Assembly: GCA_032718475.1 (NCBI GenBank)
Contig: JAUCBJ010008899.1
Location: forward strand, 1 to 42,060
Length of the DNA: 42,060 bases
DNA from: Nemertoderma westbladi
Taxonomy: Eukaryota; Xenacoelomorpha; Nemertodermatida; Nemertodermatidae
Reading direction: 5' to 3'
Translations under genes and position numbers: made by a program
Part shown: in pieces, positions 1 through 10,700 of the stretch
Numbering within the stretch: position 1 is the first letter of the stretch
How the letters are laid out: each line of letters starts with the position of its first letter
The notes under the pieces: model-generated
Seen by the model: only the letters and a program-made list of their open reading frames with translations
The model's database searches: none
Told to the model about the DNA's origin: nothing

Positions 1-2200
1 ATGGTTGTCAAGTTCCCATCAACATTAAAGGTCATGAATTCGGTCTTTGTAGCATTTATATGCGATCCAACCTCCTTAGCAGCCCTCTCCACTTTATTTA
101 GTAGAAGCTGTGCATCTGCTAGCGTATTAGAGAGCAGGGCAATGTCATCCGCAAAGTCGGCGTCTGTGATTGTAGTTGCCGGATATCTACTACTTCTGCG
201 TTCTTGAAGTGTGAATCCCAGATCTTCACCCTTTGTGGCCGTCCTCATTGCGTAATCCAGCACAATTACAAATAGTGATGGTGCTAATGTGTCACCTTAC
301 AGTACGCCAGCCAGGATTGAGAAAAACTCAGTTTCACCATCTGGTGAGAGTACCTGCGCTTCTGTGTCACAATATAACAATCCAATGCCAGCAACAATTA
401 CTTCTGGTATTCCATAAGCTCTTAGGATTTCAAGCATTTTACCTCTATGGATGGAGTCGAATGCCTTCTTGAAGTCCACAAAAGTCATGACTGCAGGGAG
501 ATTCTTTGACTTAATTCCTTCAATCAGTCTCCGTAGTGCAAGTATCTGAGCTATTGTTGATCTACTTGGTCGAAATCCATTTTGGCTCTTACGCAGTAGT
601 TTCTCTATGTGAGGCCTAATCCTATATAGAATCATTTTATTGTATATTTTGGCAGCTACCACAAGCAGACAGATCCCACGATAGTTTGTTGGTATGCCGA
701 GGTCTCCTTTCTTGGGGAGAGGCTTTAGTCGACCTTTAGTCCAAATTGGTGGTGGCTTTTCCCCTTTTAACATCCAGTTGCAAACATTCAATAATGGTCT
801 GTTTAGTATTCTGGTTTTCCATACCTCCGCTGGGATTTCATCTAATCCACTCGCTTTATTATTGGACATACTTTTATTGCTTCTTTGGAGTTCGGCAGGT
901 GTGAAGTCCCCTGTCTCTATAGGTAGTGTCTTGTCATATATTTTCCTTGTAGGGCTGACCTCGATGTTTGGTGGCTGCCCAAGCAAGTTGCTGAAGTGAT
1001 TTTTCCACTTCCCAACACGTTCTTCAGGACTATCGGCTTTGAGGCGCCCCTTTGCACAACTTTTCCGACCAGATACCTCATTTACAGTTTGCCAGGTAAG
1101 TCTTGATTGTTGCTGTATGTGAGCAGTTGTAATTGCTTCAGTTTTATCCTGTATGTACTTTTCCTGGCTGATGTTGTAGGCCAATTTAAGATCGTCCTTA
1201 GCTTTCTCAACCTTGTTAATGTTTTCAGTTGTTGGTTGTTCGGTTTTAACTTTGTAGGCTATCTTAAGATCTTCTCTCTTACATGTAACCTCAGAGTTTT
1301 GCCATGGCACATACTGTTTTCGTTTGGGTTTCTGGGGGATATGCCTCTTAGCTGATTCCTTGTGGGCTGTTATTATATTCTGGTATATTGAATCGGTGGA
1401 TTGGTCTTCATCCATTGACTGAAGTGCTTCAAAGCGGTTTTGAACTTCTATTGTATAAGCATCCTTTACAGCATTGTCAGTTCTGAGTTTCTCCCAGTCA
1501 TAGTTGATTTGCTTGCTTGTCCTGCTTGCTGCCTGTTTGCTGGCTCTCAAACTGAGTCTTATCTCCGCAGTCACAATTCTGTGGTCCGAACCAATTAGGT
1601 TGAACGAGCTGTATGCCTCGCAGTTGACCATGCTGTTTCTCCACTTTTTGTTTATAAGGATGTAATCCAGTTGTGCTTTGGTTCCATTAGGGTATTAAAA
1701 GGTCCATAGCTTCCCCTTACTCTTTTCGAATGTGTTGTTTGTTGGTATCAATTCACATTCTTCCATTAGGTCTAAAAGTAAGTACCCATTTCTGTTAGAA
1801 CTGGTTTTATAGGTATAACCCTTGATGTCTTCTGGGCCAATTTGCGCATTCAGGTCACCAGCAATGACTTTAACATTGTGTCTCGGAATGTCCTTTATAA
1901 GTCCAGTCAGTTCTTCATAAAACTTGACTGCTTGTTCTGGCTCTGAGGCATTGGTTGGACTGTAGCAACATATAACTGTTGCCTTGGGATTCCCATCAAA
2001 TGTTGCGATCATAACCCTGGAATTTATAGATTCGATGTTGTTTAGGGTCTTAAGTGCAAATGGGCTTAGCAGAATTCCTACTCCACCAATTGATGCATTG
2101 GCCGAGTTTCTTACTGCTGAGCTTGTTACTAACGTCCATCCATTTCCAATGTCATTGTACTTCATGGACTTATTGTGCGCTCCATGTTTTAACAACCTCT
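1..2200 (-). pseudogene. RTE-like LINE ORF (endonuclease-reverse transcriptase), element D, broken, runs off left edge
   Basis: Minus-strand endonuclease plus reverse transcriptase of an RTE-type non-LTR retrotransposon. The upstream part (about 2195 down to 1698) has an AP-endonuclease-like pattern with CYSPTNAS and AGDLNAQIG. After this come the IGSDHRIV endonuclease end, the RT finger KASGLDEIPAEVWK, the NGFRPSRST block, the first catalytic block VDFKKAFDS and, near position 150, DADFADDIALL, which holds the FADD catalytic pair. The frame is interrupted by in-frame TAA codons at 1695-1697 and 297-299; the second replaces the Gln of the conserved GVLQGD motif. Another break lies near 2190-2200, where homology becomes hard to follow. 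The 3' part is cut by the window edge. It is related to elements B and C at 24.5-28.2 and 34.0-36.1 kb but clearly diverged from them. It is a dead copy. Confidence 0.85.
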
Positions 2201-2806
2201 ACCTCGAATCCCAAGCCATGGAATACAATCGTACTTTGACTACTGTAATTTACAAACAGACCCCTGTTAAATCCCGCATCGTAAAAACCAGATGCAGACC
2301 TTAAATGGTTCAATACTTGGAATCGAGAGTTAAGTTAAAGACACATCGTCAACGGCTGATAGCTAATACGAATGCATATTGCTTTCTGGGATGGTGAAGT
2401 GCCTATAGTTATAATCCCGTAACAGTGGTGGGGATGAAAATAAACTTTTTACATTAATAAATCCCTCACTGAATTAGAAAATCTCATGAAGTTTCCGAAC
2501 CCCAGTTCATCTTTGCAATTAGCCAATCAATTCACTGAATTTTTAGTTCCAAAGTTCAAATTATTAGAGATAAACTCGATGAACTGTTTATAAGATTATT
2601 ATTTAAAGTAGGGCCTACATTAATATTAGTTTAAACGTAAGTTATAACTTACTTTTTACAACCAGTACCGGTAGGTTCGTACTACTACATACTGACTTTG
2701 ATGTTAGTATAAATTTTGCCCGTCTTGTACAATTTTAGTTGTCAATATTTGATATTATTATTATTAATGGATTAAATCGATAAAAATTTTGCGCTAATAT
2801 TATTAT
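2201..2806. other. AT-rich non-coding stretch
   Basis: No open frame with recognisable homology. It probably includes the decayed 5' end of element D and intronic or intergenic DNA. No RNA gene was seen. Confidence 0.4.
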
Positions 2807-2811
2807 TTGAT

Positions 2812-2925
2812 TTTCAGCATTTGTGGTGTATCATTAGCTGGACAGACCTGTCTCTTCTTTGCAGGACATTGCTTTTATCGTGAGAACCAGGCAGTATATT
2901 ACAACTTATTAGGGTCAGTCCCTAG
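2812..2925 (+). pseudogene. Relic of RTE LINE C-terminus
   Basis: The plus strand encodes GVSLAG followed by FFAGHCFYRENQAV. This matches the C-terminal block GVSLVP...RFAGHCFRREDQPV of elements B and C (27,890-27,990 and 35,760-35,860). At DNA level the run tttgcaggacattgctttt is shared almost base for base. Homology is lost on both sides, so this is a fragment of about 110 bp. The middle of the block is shortened relative to B. Confidence 0.65.
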
Positions 2926-3342
2926 GTTGGAAAGAAAACTAACACATCTGATTAGGACTAAAACTAGAGGCCGGTACAATCAATGGATCAAAACCTGTTT
3001 ATTATGTCTAGAATTGTGTATTTTGGTACCAAATAGGAATGAATTTATTATATAGGACTGGAAGTAATGTTAATATAATAAAGGGACTGTATAGAGTAAT
3101 ATCCTTATAATAAATATATGCACAAAGTATGAGTTTATAATGTTCATTTTGCAGAATAAACATGAATGCAAATTTTTTTTTTTTACTTTTTTATCTATAA
3201 CAGATAGTGAAATATTGCTCCACATAATATTTTTTCTTGTTTTATACATTGTACATTGCTGATAATATTTGTCACAGGTCAAATACCATTTCTATTTATA
3301 AACCAAGCTAGTTAGTTACTATTGTTTAACAATCACACTTAC

Positions 3343-3499
3343 ATAGTAATTGATGCAGAATTTGTAAGTCTCATGTTGTACCAAGACTCAGTGGCTGTAC
3401 CCCAATTAGTGGACCAATCAGTATTTGTATCTTGTAGAGCAGCTGAACATTCGCCAGATGATGAAGAACAAGTTGCACCATTAGAGACAACTGGATAAA
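3343..3499 (-). CDS. Possible host exon, Trp- and Thr-rich extracellular module
   Basis: The minus strand is open for about 52 codons between a splice acceptor (CCAG at 3500-3503, or a second one 9 bp downstream) and a consensus donor GTAAGT at 3342-3337. The peptide has two Cys six residues apart (CSSSSGEC), then DTNTDWSTNWGTATESWYN and a hydrophobic end. It reads like part of a beta-sandwich, galactose-binding-like domain, but I do not recognise the family. The start phase is 1, matching the phase-1 ends of the other candidate exons at 6960, 31,891, 38,827 and 41,147; the donor is phase 2. The flanks are AT-rich and non-coding. It could be the 3'-most visible exon of the same minus-strand gene, but that link is inferred. 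Confidence 0.5.
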
Positions 3500-4477
3500 C
3501 TGGATGATTCCGATAAAAAATATAATATAGTTGTAGAATTATACAGCCTCTTCCGACAACGGCAAATATGAAAATGTAACCTGAGTTTGTGACTTTCGTT
3601 TATTGTTTTGGTTAGGCCTTTAGCTTTTCTTATTTTTGACAGACAGATAGACGGATAGTCAGAAAGACTGACAGACAGTCTCATGCCGCTCTCCCATTGG
3701 TCCAACTCACCCACCAACTGGCCCTATTGAATCATACCTCGGTTCTTATACACTGGCTTTCCCTGTGGCTGTAAGTGGGCTTGTAGGGTCCACTTACTGG
3801 CTCGGTATTTCTGTGTCAAATATTCTTAAATTAGCTCCCCCATTTGTGGTTGGAATGTATAGCGGAATGGATACGCTAACAGATATATATTGACTTTCTC
3901 ATATATTAATTAACAGACAATTTTCGCGCGGGAAGGTTCAAATTTTAAAGGCAATTATCTCCGAATGGAATTTTTTCATTCATAAACATCAAATCAAATC
4001 AAATAAACATAAAATGCTACTCCCCTGCATGTTTGTCTGTATGTTTGTTAATGGTTAATGTAATCATTAATGGATAATTATACAGATTCAACATAAATTT
4101 ATGAAATTTGTACACGGTGAAGGTAAATTCTAACATATTATTAATCTAAGCAAATTATCATATAATATTGATAGGCTCTACTGCAGGTGTGATATATCTA
4201 TTATATTACAAGTCTAAGCTATTTGTCAAATATCGTAGATAATTTTTGTTCCCATATTAAGAATATATTTAATTGTCAAATAAGATATATATATATCATT
4301 ATTATTATGAATTTAGACTAATAGTCAGTCAGGGTAAACACTGTAGGTAAAAATCATGATATAAAGAGTCTATATCTATATATATGTGAATTTAAAATAA
4401 GGCAAATACTGCCATACTACGAGTCTGCGCTAAACATTTCGAGTAAACCACGATTTGAGTTGAGTAGAGAATCAAGA
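3500..4477. other. AT-rich stretch without recognised gene
   Basis: No homology-bearing frame found. It contains low-complexity TA runs (for example near 4286-4300 and 4374-4386) and short CAGACAG-type runs near 3640-3680. Probably intron or intergenic DNA. Confidence 0.4.
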
Positions 4478-4559
4478 TCAAATAAACAAAACATACACAA
4501 TCCAGGCAATGTGAACTGATTTTTTTAAATAACAATTATTTTGATCTAATACTTCAACG

Positions 4560-4890
4560 CAACCAACCATGTATGTCCATGTGACTGTAATACAGTTGGA
4601 AATACCAAGTAACAAGTCCAGAAATGTTAAATCAACAGGGCCAGCAGCTATGCACCGCCTTAAATTGGCTGTTAGTGTACAGGCTAGGATGATATGAGCC
4701 TCGCTTTGTGTTGACCCACTCTTGCACTTTATGTCAGTATAGGGAGTTCGCGCCAAAAGTCCTTTCCCAATGGCTATTGAAGTAAATAACCGAGTTTGGG
4801 ATATGTGATGTTGTTCTGGAATGTTTGACCTCGTCTTGTACAGCGGTAAAGGTGGAACTGAAGAGTTAAATGATCTATAAACTGTGCACC
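4560..4890 (-). pseudogene. LINE ORF2 C-terminal relic with zinc-knuckle-like motif
   Basis: The minus-strand frame carries QTRLFTSIAIGKGLLAR, then CKSGSTQSEAHIILAC and LTANLRR, then VDLTFLDLLLG. The spacing C-x-(C/S)-G-x4-E-x-H-x5-C is the layout seen at the C-terminus of many LINE ORF2 proteins just before the stop. One expected Cys appears as Ser. The reading frame runs from 4924 to 4478, but only this central part looks homologous; the two ends look like flanking sequence. No RT core lies next to it, so this is a short orphaned fragment. The family cannot be fixed from this piece. Confidence 0.45.
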
Positions 4891-5329
4891 GCGTTCCGCT
4901 CCGTTCCGCTGTGCACTGTGTCATTCACGATCAATTTATGAAGTCTTCTCTTTTTTAAGTCAGCTGTCGGTCTTCAATGATTTGATTTAGATCCTGCCAT
5001 TCAATGGCCTTCAGTTTCCGCCCCATTATTGGTATTTCAGATAGATTGCCATTTGTAAAATAAATATAAGGATCGGATGTCTGTCCTGTTTCCATAGATT
5101 CCTCTGATGAATTTCCAATGGCAGTGCTTTATGAGTGCATCCCATGAAACATAACTAGTTACGGCAAATAGTATGTCATGATAGAAATAGTGTCATATCC
5201 CTAGCAGCGCCATTTTCAAAATTTCTATATATTTGTTGCTAATGGAGTTGGACATGTCTCACGTGATCGTCATATGTTTCTGTGAACTCAAATGGTCTCC
5301 TCCGAGATCATGGGCTATTTAATTCCAGG

Positions 5330-6115
5330 TGTCGAGGAGGGAGAAGGAAACTAGCACTCTGTTCCTATCTTTGTCTCAGCAGGTTGACCCATCAGCCCCC
5401 ATTACCAATGCAAAGGAGGTGCTTGACCAATTATTCGGTTGTCATTCAAAACAGCCGAGGCACGTCCTGAAGGGTGTGAGAAACAACCTCACGGAGCTTC
5501 TATCGGATACACTGTCCTCCATATCCACTAAGCCATCAGATGACGGGGGTTGGGCACCTTCGACCACGTGACATATCAAGAACTGGAGCAGTGGAAATTG
5601 GGGGCCCCAGTCGGCAAACCCACTCCATCCCCCGATTCTACACTTCAGAGTGCATGGATGCAGGCCCATCTTCGAGGAAACTTGGAACAAACTTTACTCC
5701 TAATCCTCCCCAGTTGATATCGCCCGGCTTGAACTCCAGTGTAGCAGGTTGGTGGTTAGATGCAGTCCCAGCCTATTCCATAGGGTTGAAACTCAACAAC
5801 ACTCAGTTCCACCTCTCCATCGCCACCCGTCTGGGAGGTATGGTTACAGTTTACAGAACCCCATAACTGTCAACTATGTGGTAGTCAGGTTGAGTCAGGT
5901 GGTCTGCATGGTTTATCCTGCAAACGTGGCCCCGAAACCACCATGTTCCTCAAGGAAATAGGTCAGAGGAACCATGCCATTACCATGGAGCCCAGGTCGC
6001 ACTGCTTCCTCCTCCATCGGACCATAATCGCGATATTAATCGGGAATGGCGCCTCCATACAGGGAACCATTGACTCTTCCTTTGCAAGCCTCTACGAAAT
6101 CATCGAGTAATTCAT
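5330..6115 (+). pseudogene. Decayed retroelement ORF tail (GWWLDAVP ... CQLCGS...GLHGLSC type)
   Basis: The plus strand at about 5730-5850 encodes GWWLDAVPAYSIGLKLNN then LSIATRLGG. After a frame break, 5865-5935 encodes CQLCGSQVESGGLHGLSC. From general knowledge this combination (W-LxALP, RLG, then C-x2-C-x7-GLHGLSC) occurs at the C-terminus of reverse-transcriptase-bearing repeat proteins common in marine invertebrate genomes. The upstream frame at 5329-5571 (KEVLDQLFGC ...) may be part of the same protein but is not recognised. At least one frameshift (about 5855) and a stop near 6110 break it. The region is more GC-rich than its surroundings, which fits an inserted element. The exact element class is uncertain. 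Confidence 0.4.
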
Positions 6116-6513
6116 GAGTCGTATTTCTCTTTCATCCCACTCTTTTTTATTTTTATTTCTGTTGTTTTTATCCATTTTTGTTAATATATTTCACTTTATT
6201 ATTTGTTATCATAATCCACCTTATTTCGTTTCAATTATTTATTTTATATTTTAATCTATTTCTTTATAAATGCTAATTTTACTCATAACTAGACTTTACA
6301 TTTGAATCAATTAAAATATTATATTTCAGGACAAAATAGGTAATATGTTAACATGTTAATATGTTAATATGTTAATAATATTTACTGTTTGTGTGTCATA
6401 TATTCATGATCATGTCTTGTCATTCTAATTATTAATATGTTTATATTGTGTTATCCTCGTCATTCCTCTGAATGTAGGTATGAAAAGTCTAAGAAAAACA
6501 TTAATTAATTAGG
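6116..6513. other. AT-rich, no gene seen
   Basis: Very T-rich sequence. A short repeat built on ATGTTAAT lies at about 6343-6378. Nothing else recognisable. Confidence 0.4.
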
Positions 6514-6747
6514 ATGACCTGCAAAGTTGGTTGTAAACATGTTCAGAATTTAATGACCTGCAAAGTTGGTTGTAAACATGTTCAGAATTTAATGACCTGC
6601 AAAGTTGGTTGTAAACATGTTCAGAATTTAATGACCTGCAAAGTTGGTTGTAAACATGTTCAGAATTTAATGACATGCAAAGTTGGTTGTAAACATGTTC
6701 AGAATTTAATGACCTGCAAAGTTGGTTGTAAACATGTTCAGAATTTA
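6514..6747 (+). repeat. 39-bp minisatellite, 6 exact-length copies, open in frame (13-aa repeat)
   Basis: Six head-to-tail copies of a 39-bp unit start at 6514, 6553, 6592, 6631, 6670 and 6709. Because 39 is a multiple of 3, the plus strand is open through all copies and reads MTCKVGCKHVQNL six times. The frame continues for another 19 codons to a stop at 6802-6804. Copy 5 carries one visible base change (acatgc for acctgc). Each unit would supply two Cys and a His. No splice sites or homologous domain support real translation, so I treat it as a minisatellite; a small cysteine-rich peptide gene is the alternative. Confidence 0.85.
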
Positions 6748-6913
6748 ATGAAGAGATCCCAACTTCAATTCAAAATTAAGTTTGACTTTGAATTAAATGG
6801 ATAAGAGAAACTGGTTAGCAACCTATGTGATTTATGCAATGTACCGGTATTGTATTTAATAAAATCATTATGTCTATTGCTGTGCTAATATGGGTTTATT
6901 GCCCGGAATAAAG

Positions 6914-6935
6914 AAATAATAATAATAATAATAAA
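6914..6935. repeat. (AAT)n microsatellite
   Basis: About seven AAT triplets in a row, ending in ataaatatct. Confidence 0.9.
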
Positions 6936-6959
6936 TATCTATAAAGATTAGATACTAAC

Positions 6960-7004
6960 CGTCTGGAATTATATTGCAAACATCTCCAACATGGAATGGA
7001 TATG
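6960..7004 (-). CDS. Possible 45-bp host micro-exon
   Basis: The minus strand has acceptor TTAATTACAG, a 45-base block open in frame (core YPFHVGDVCNIIPD) and donor G|GTTAGT. Both edges are phase 1, so the exon is symmetric, and its downstream phase fits the start phase of the candidate exon at 3343-3499. The block is too short to name a domain. It could be chance, since acceptor-like and donor-like strings are frequent in AT-rich DNA. Confidence 0.3.
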
Positions 7005-7716
7005 CTGTAATTAATAATGGCAAGGTTATACTCATTGTTTTTTTGTTTATATATTTACAGTACAATAATACATAATAATACATTATACATACAATATGTC
7101 ACTACTGCAGTGCTCAATACAGTGCTGCTTCAATAGCTATGTTATGGTAGAGAAGTGCATACCTTCATTTTGTGTGTAGGTAGAAGGTCCTGGGCTCAAC
7201 GTCAACATCAGAATCATTAAATGGTGCGCAAAAACTCATGATCATTTGGTCTATATCTATCAGATATAGTCAAATGACTAATGGAAAAGAAATTTGAACT
7301 TGTGATAGAAAATAATAAGACTAAGTGGACATATATTACACCACTTGAAAACATCCTGCAATATTGGAATCTCAAAATAGTTATATGACTATTTGCAGTT
7401 GGCCGACCTACCTACCAGTGCTTTATACTAACAAAAATAATTATTGACACTAGAATGAGTTTATTATTGATATCTTATAGGCTGTCTAAAGTCTGAATAT
7501 TTTTGAATTCTAGTCAAATGAATTCTGCCTATGAATGCTGTTAGCGGTTTGCTGAGTTGAAGGATGCATAAACATGCTTCAAGAAATAATATCTTTATGC
7601 ATTGTATATTATTTACTTAAACAAAGACTGCAACAATAAAGTATCTGCAATGTTTGTGAAATCGAACATTGAGATGCTACGAACTCTTAGATTCACAGCT
7701 AAGGTCCAATACAGAA
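7005..7716. other. Non-coding stretch before the satellite
   Basis: No recognisable coding, RNA or repeat structure. The last bases, acagaaaga at 7711-7719, already resemble the end of a satellite unit. Confidence 0.4.
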
Positions 7717-10700
7717 AGATGGGAGGGTGAGACCACCTTCATCCAACAGAATGGGAGGGTGAGAACACCTTCATCCAACAGAATGGGAGGGTGAGACCAC
7801 CTTCATCCAACAGAATGGTAGGGTGAGAACACCTTCATCCGACAGAATGGGAGGGTGAGAACACCTTCATCCGACAGAATGGGAGGGTGAGACCACCTTC
7901 ATCCGACAGAATGGGAGGGTGAGACCACCTTCATCCGACAGAATGGGAGGGTGAGACCACCTTCATCCGACAGAATGGGAGGGTGAGACCACCTTCATCC
8001 GACAGAATGGGAGGGTGAGACCACCTTCATCCGACAGAATGGGAGGGTGAGACCACCTTCATCCGACAGAATGGGAGGGTGAGACCACCTTCATCCGACA
8101 GAATGGGAGGGTGAGACCACCTTCATCCGACAGAATGGGAGGGTGAGACCACCTTCATCCAACAGAATGGGAGGGTGAGACCACCTTCATCCGACAGAAT
8201 GGGAGGGTGAGACCACCTTCATCCGACAGAATGGGAGGGTGAGACCCCCTTCATCCGACAGAATGGGAGGGTGAGACCACCTTCATCCGACAGAATGGGA
8301 GGGTGAGACCACCTTCATCCGACAGAATGGGAGGGTGAGACCACCTTCATCCAACAGAATGGGAGGGTGAGACCACCTTCATCCGACAGAATGGGAGGGT
8401 GAGACCCCCTTCATTCGTCAGAATGGGAGGGTGAGACCCCCTTCATCCGACAGAATGGTAGGGTGAGACCACCTTCATCCGACAGAATGGGAGGGTGAGA
8501 CCACCTTCATCCGACAGAATGGGAGGGTGAGAACACCTTCATCCGACAGAATGGGAGGGTGAGAACACCTTCATCCGACAGAATGGGAGGGTGAGACCAC
8601 CTTCATCCGACAGAATGGGAGGGTGAGAACACCTTCATCCGACAGAATGGGAGGGTGAGACCACCTTCATCCGACAGAATGGGAGGGTGAGAACACCTTC
8701 ATCCGACAGAATGGGAGAGTGAGACCACCTTCATCCGACAGAATGGGAGGGTGAGAACACCTTCATCCGACAGAATGGGAGGGTGAGACCACCTTCATCC
8801 GACAGAATGGGAGGGTGAGAACACCTTCATCCGACAGAATGGGAGGGTGAGACCACCTTCATCCGACAGAATGGGAGGGTGAGACCACCTTCATCCGACA
8901 GAATGGGAGGGTGAGACCACCTTCATCCGACAGAATGGGAGGGTGAGAACACCTTCATCCGACAGAATGGTAGGGTGAGACCACCTTCATCCGACAGAAT
9001 GGGAGGGTGAGACCACCTTCATCCGACAGAATGGGAGGGCGAGACCACCTTCATCCGACAGAATGGTAGGGTGAGACCACCTTCATCCGACAGAATGGGA
9101 GGGTGAGACCACCTTCATCCGACAGAATGGGAGGGTGAGACCCCCTTCATCCGACAGAATGGGAGGGTGAGACCACCTTCATCCAACAGAATGGGAGGGT
9201 GAGACCACCTTCATCCGACAGAATGGGAGGGTGAGACCCCCTTCATTCGTCAGAATGGGAGGGTGAGACCCCCTTCATCCGACAGAATGGTAGGGTGAGA
9301 CCACCTTCATCCGACAGAATGGGAGGGTGAGACCACCTTCATCCGACAGAATGGGAGGGTGAGAACACCTTCATCCGACAGAATGGGAGGGTGAGACCAC
9401 CTTCATCCGACAGAATGGGAGGGTGAGACCACCTTCATCCGACAGAATGGGAGGGTGAGACCACCTTCATCCGACAGAATGGGAGGGTGAGAACACCTTC
9501 ATCCGACAGAATGGGAGGGTGAGACCACCTTCATCCGACAGAATGGGAGGGTGAGACCACCTTCATCCGACAGAATGGGAGGGTGAGACCACCTTCATCC
9601 GACAGAATGGGAGGGTGAGAACACCTTCATCCGACAGAATGGGAGGGTGAGAACACCTTCATCCGACAGAATGGGAGGGTGAGACCACCTTCATCCGACA
9701 GAATGGGAGGGTGAGACCACCTTCATCCGACAGAATGGGAGGGTGAGACCACCTTCATCCGACAGAATGGGAGGGTGAGACCACCTTCATCCGACAGAAT
9801 GGGAGGGTGAGACCACCTTCATCCGACAGAATGGGAGGGTGAGACCCCCTTCATCCGACAGAATGGGAGGGTGAGACCCCCTTCATCCGACAGAATGGTA
9901 GGGTGAGACCACCTTCATCCGACAGAATGGGAGGGTGAGACCACCTTCATCCGACAGAATGGGAGGGTGAGACCACCTTCATCCGACAGAATGGGAGGGT
10001 GAGACCCCCTTCATTCGTCAGAATGGGAGGGTGAGACCACCTTCATCCGACAGAATGGGAGGGTGAGACCCCCTTCATCCGACAGAATGGGAGGGTGAGA
10101 CCACCTTCATCCGACAGAATGGGAGGGTGAGACCACCTTCATCCGACAGAATGGGAGGGTGAGACCCCCTTCATCCGACAGAATGGGAGGGTGAGACCAC
10201 CTTCATCCGACAGAATGGGAGGGTGAGACCACCTTCATCCGACAGAATGGGAGGGTGAGACCACCTTCATCCGACAGAATGGGAGGGTGAGACCACCTTC
10301 ATCCGACAGAATGGGAGGGTGAGACCACCTTCATCCGACAGAATGGGAGGGTGAGAACACCTTCATCCGACAGAATGGGAGGGTGAGACCACCTTCATCC
10401 GACAGAATGGGAGGGTGAGACCACCTTCATCCGACAGAATGGGAGGGTGAGACCACCTTCATCCGACAGAATGGGAGGGTGAGACCACCTTCATCCGACA
10501 GAATGGGAGGGTGAGACCACCTTCATCCGACAGAATGGGAGGGTGAGACCACCTTCATCCGACAGAATGGGAGGGTGAGACCACCTTCATCCGACAGAAT
10601 GGGAGGGTGAGACCCCCTTCATCCGACAGAATGGGAGGGTGAGACCACCTTCATCCGACAGAATGGGAGGGTGAGACCACCTTCATCCGACAGAATGGGA

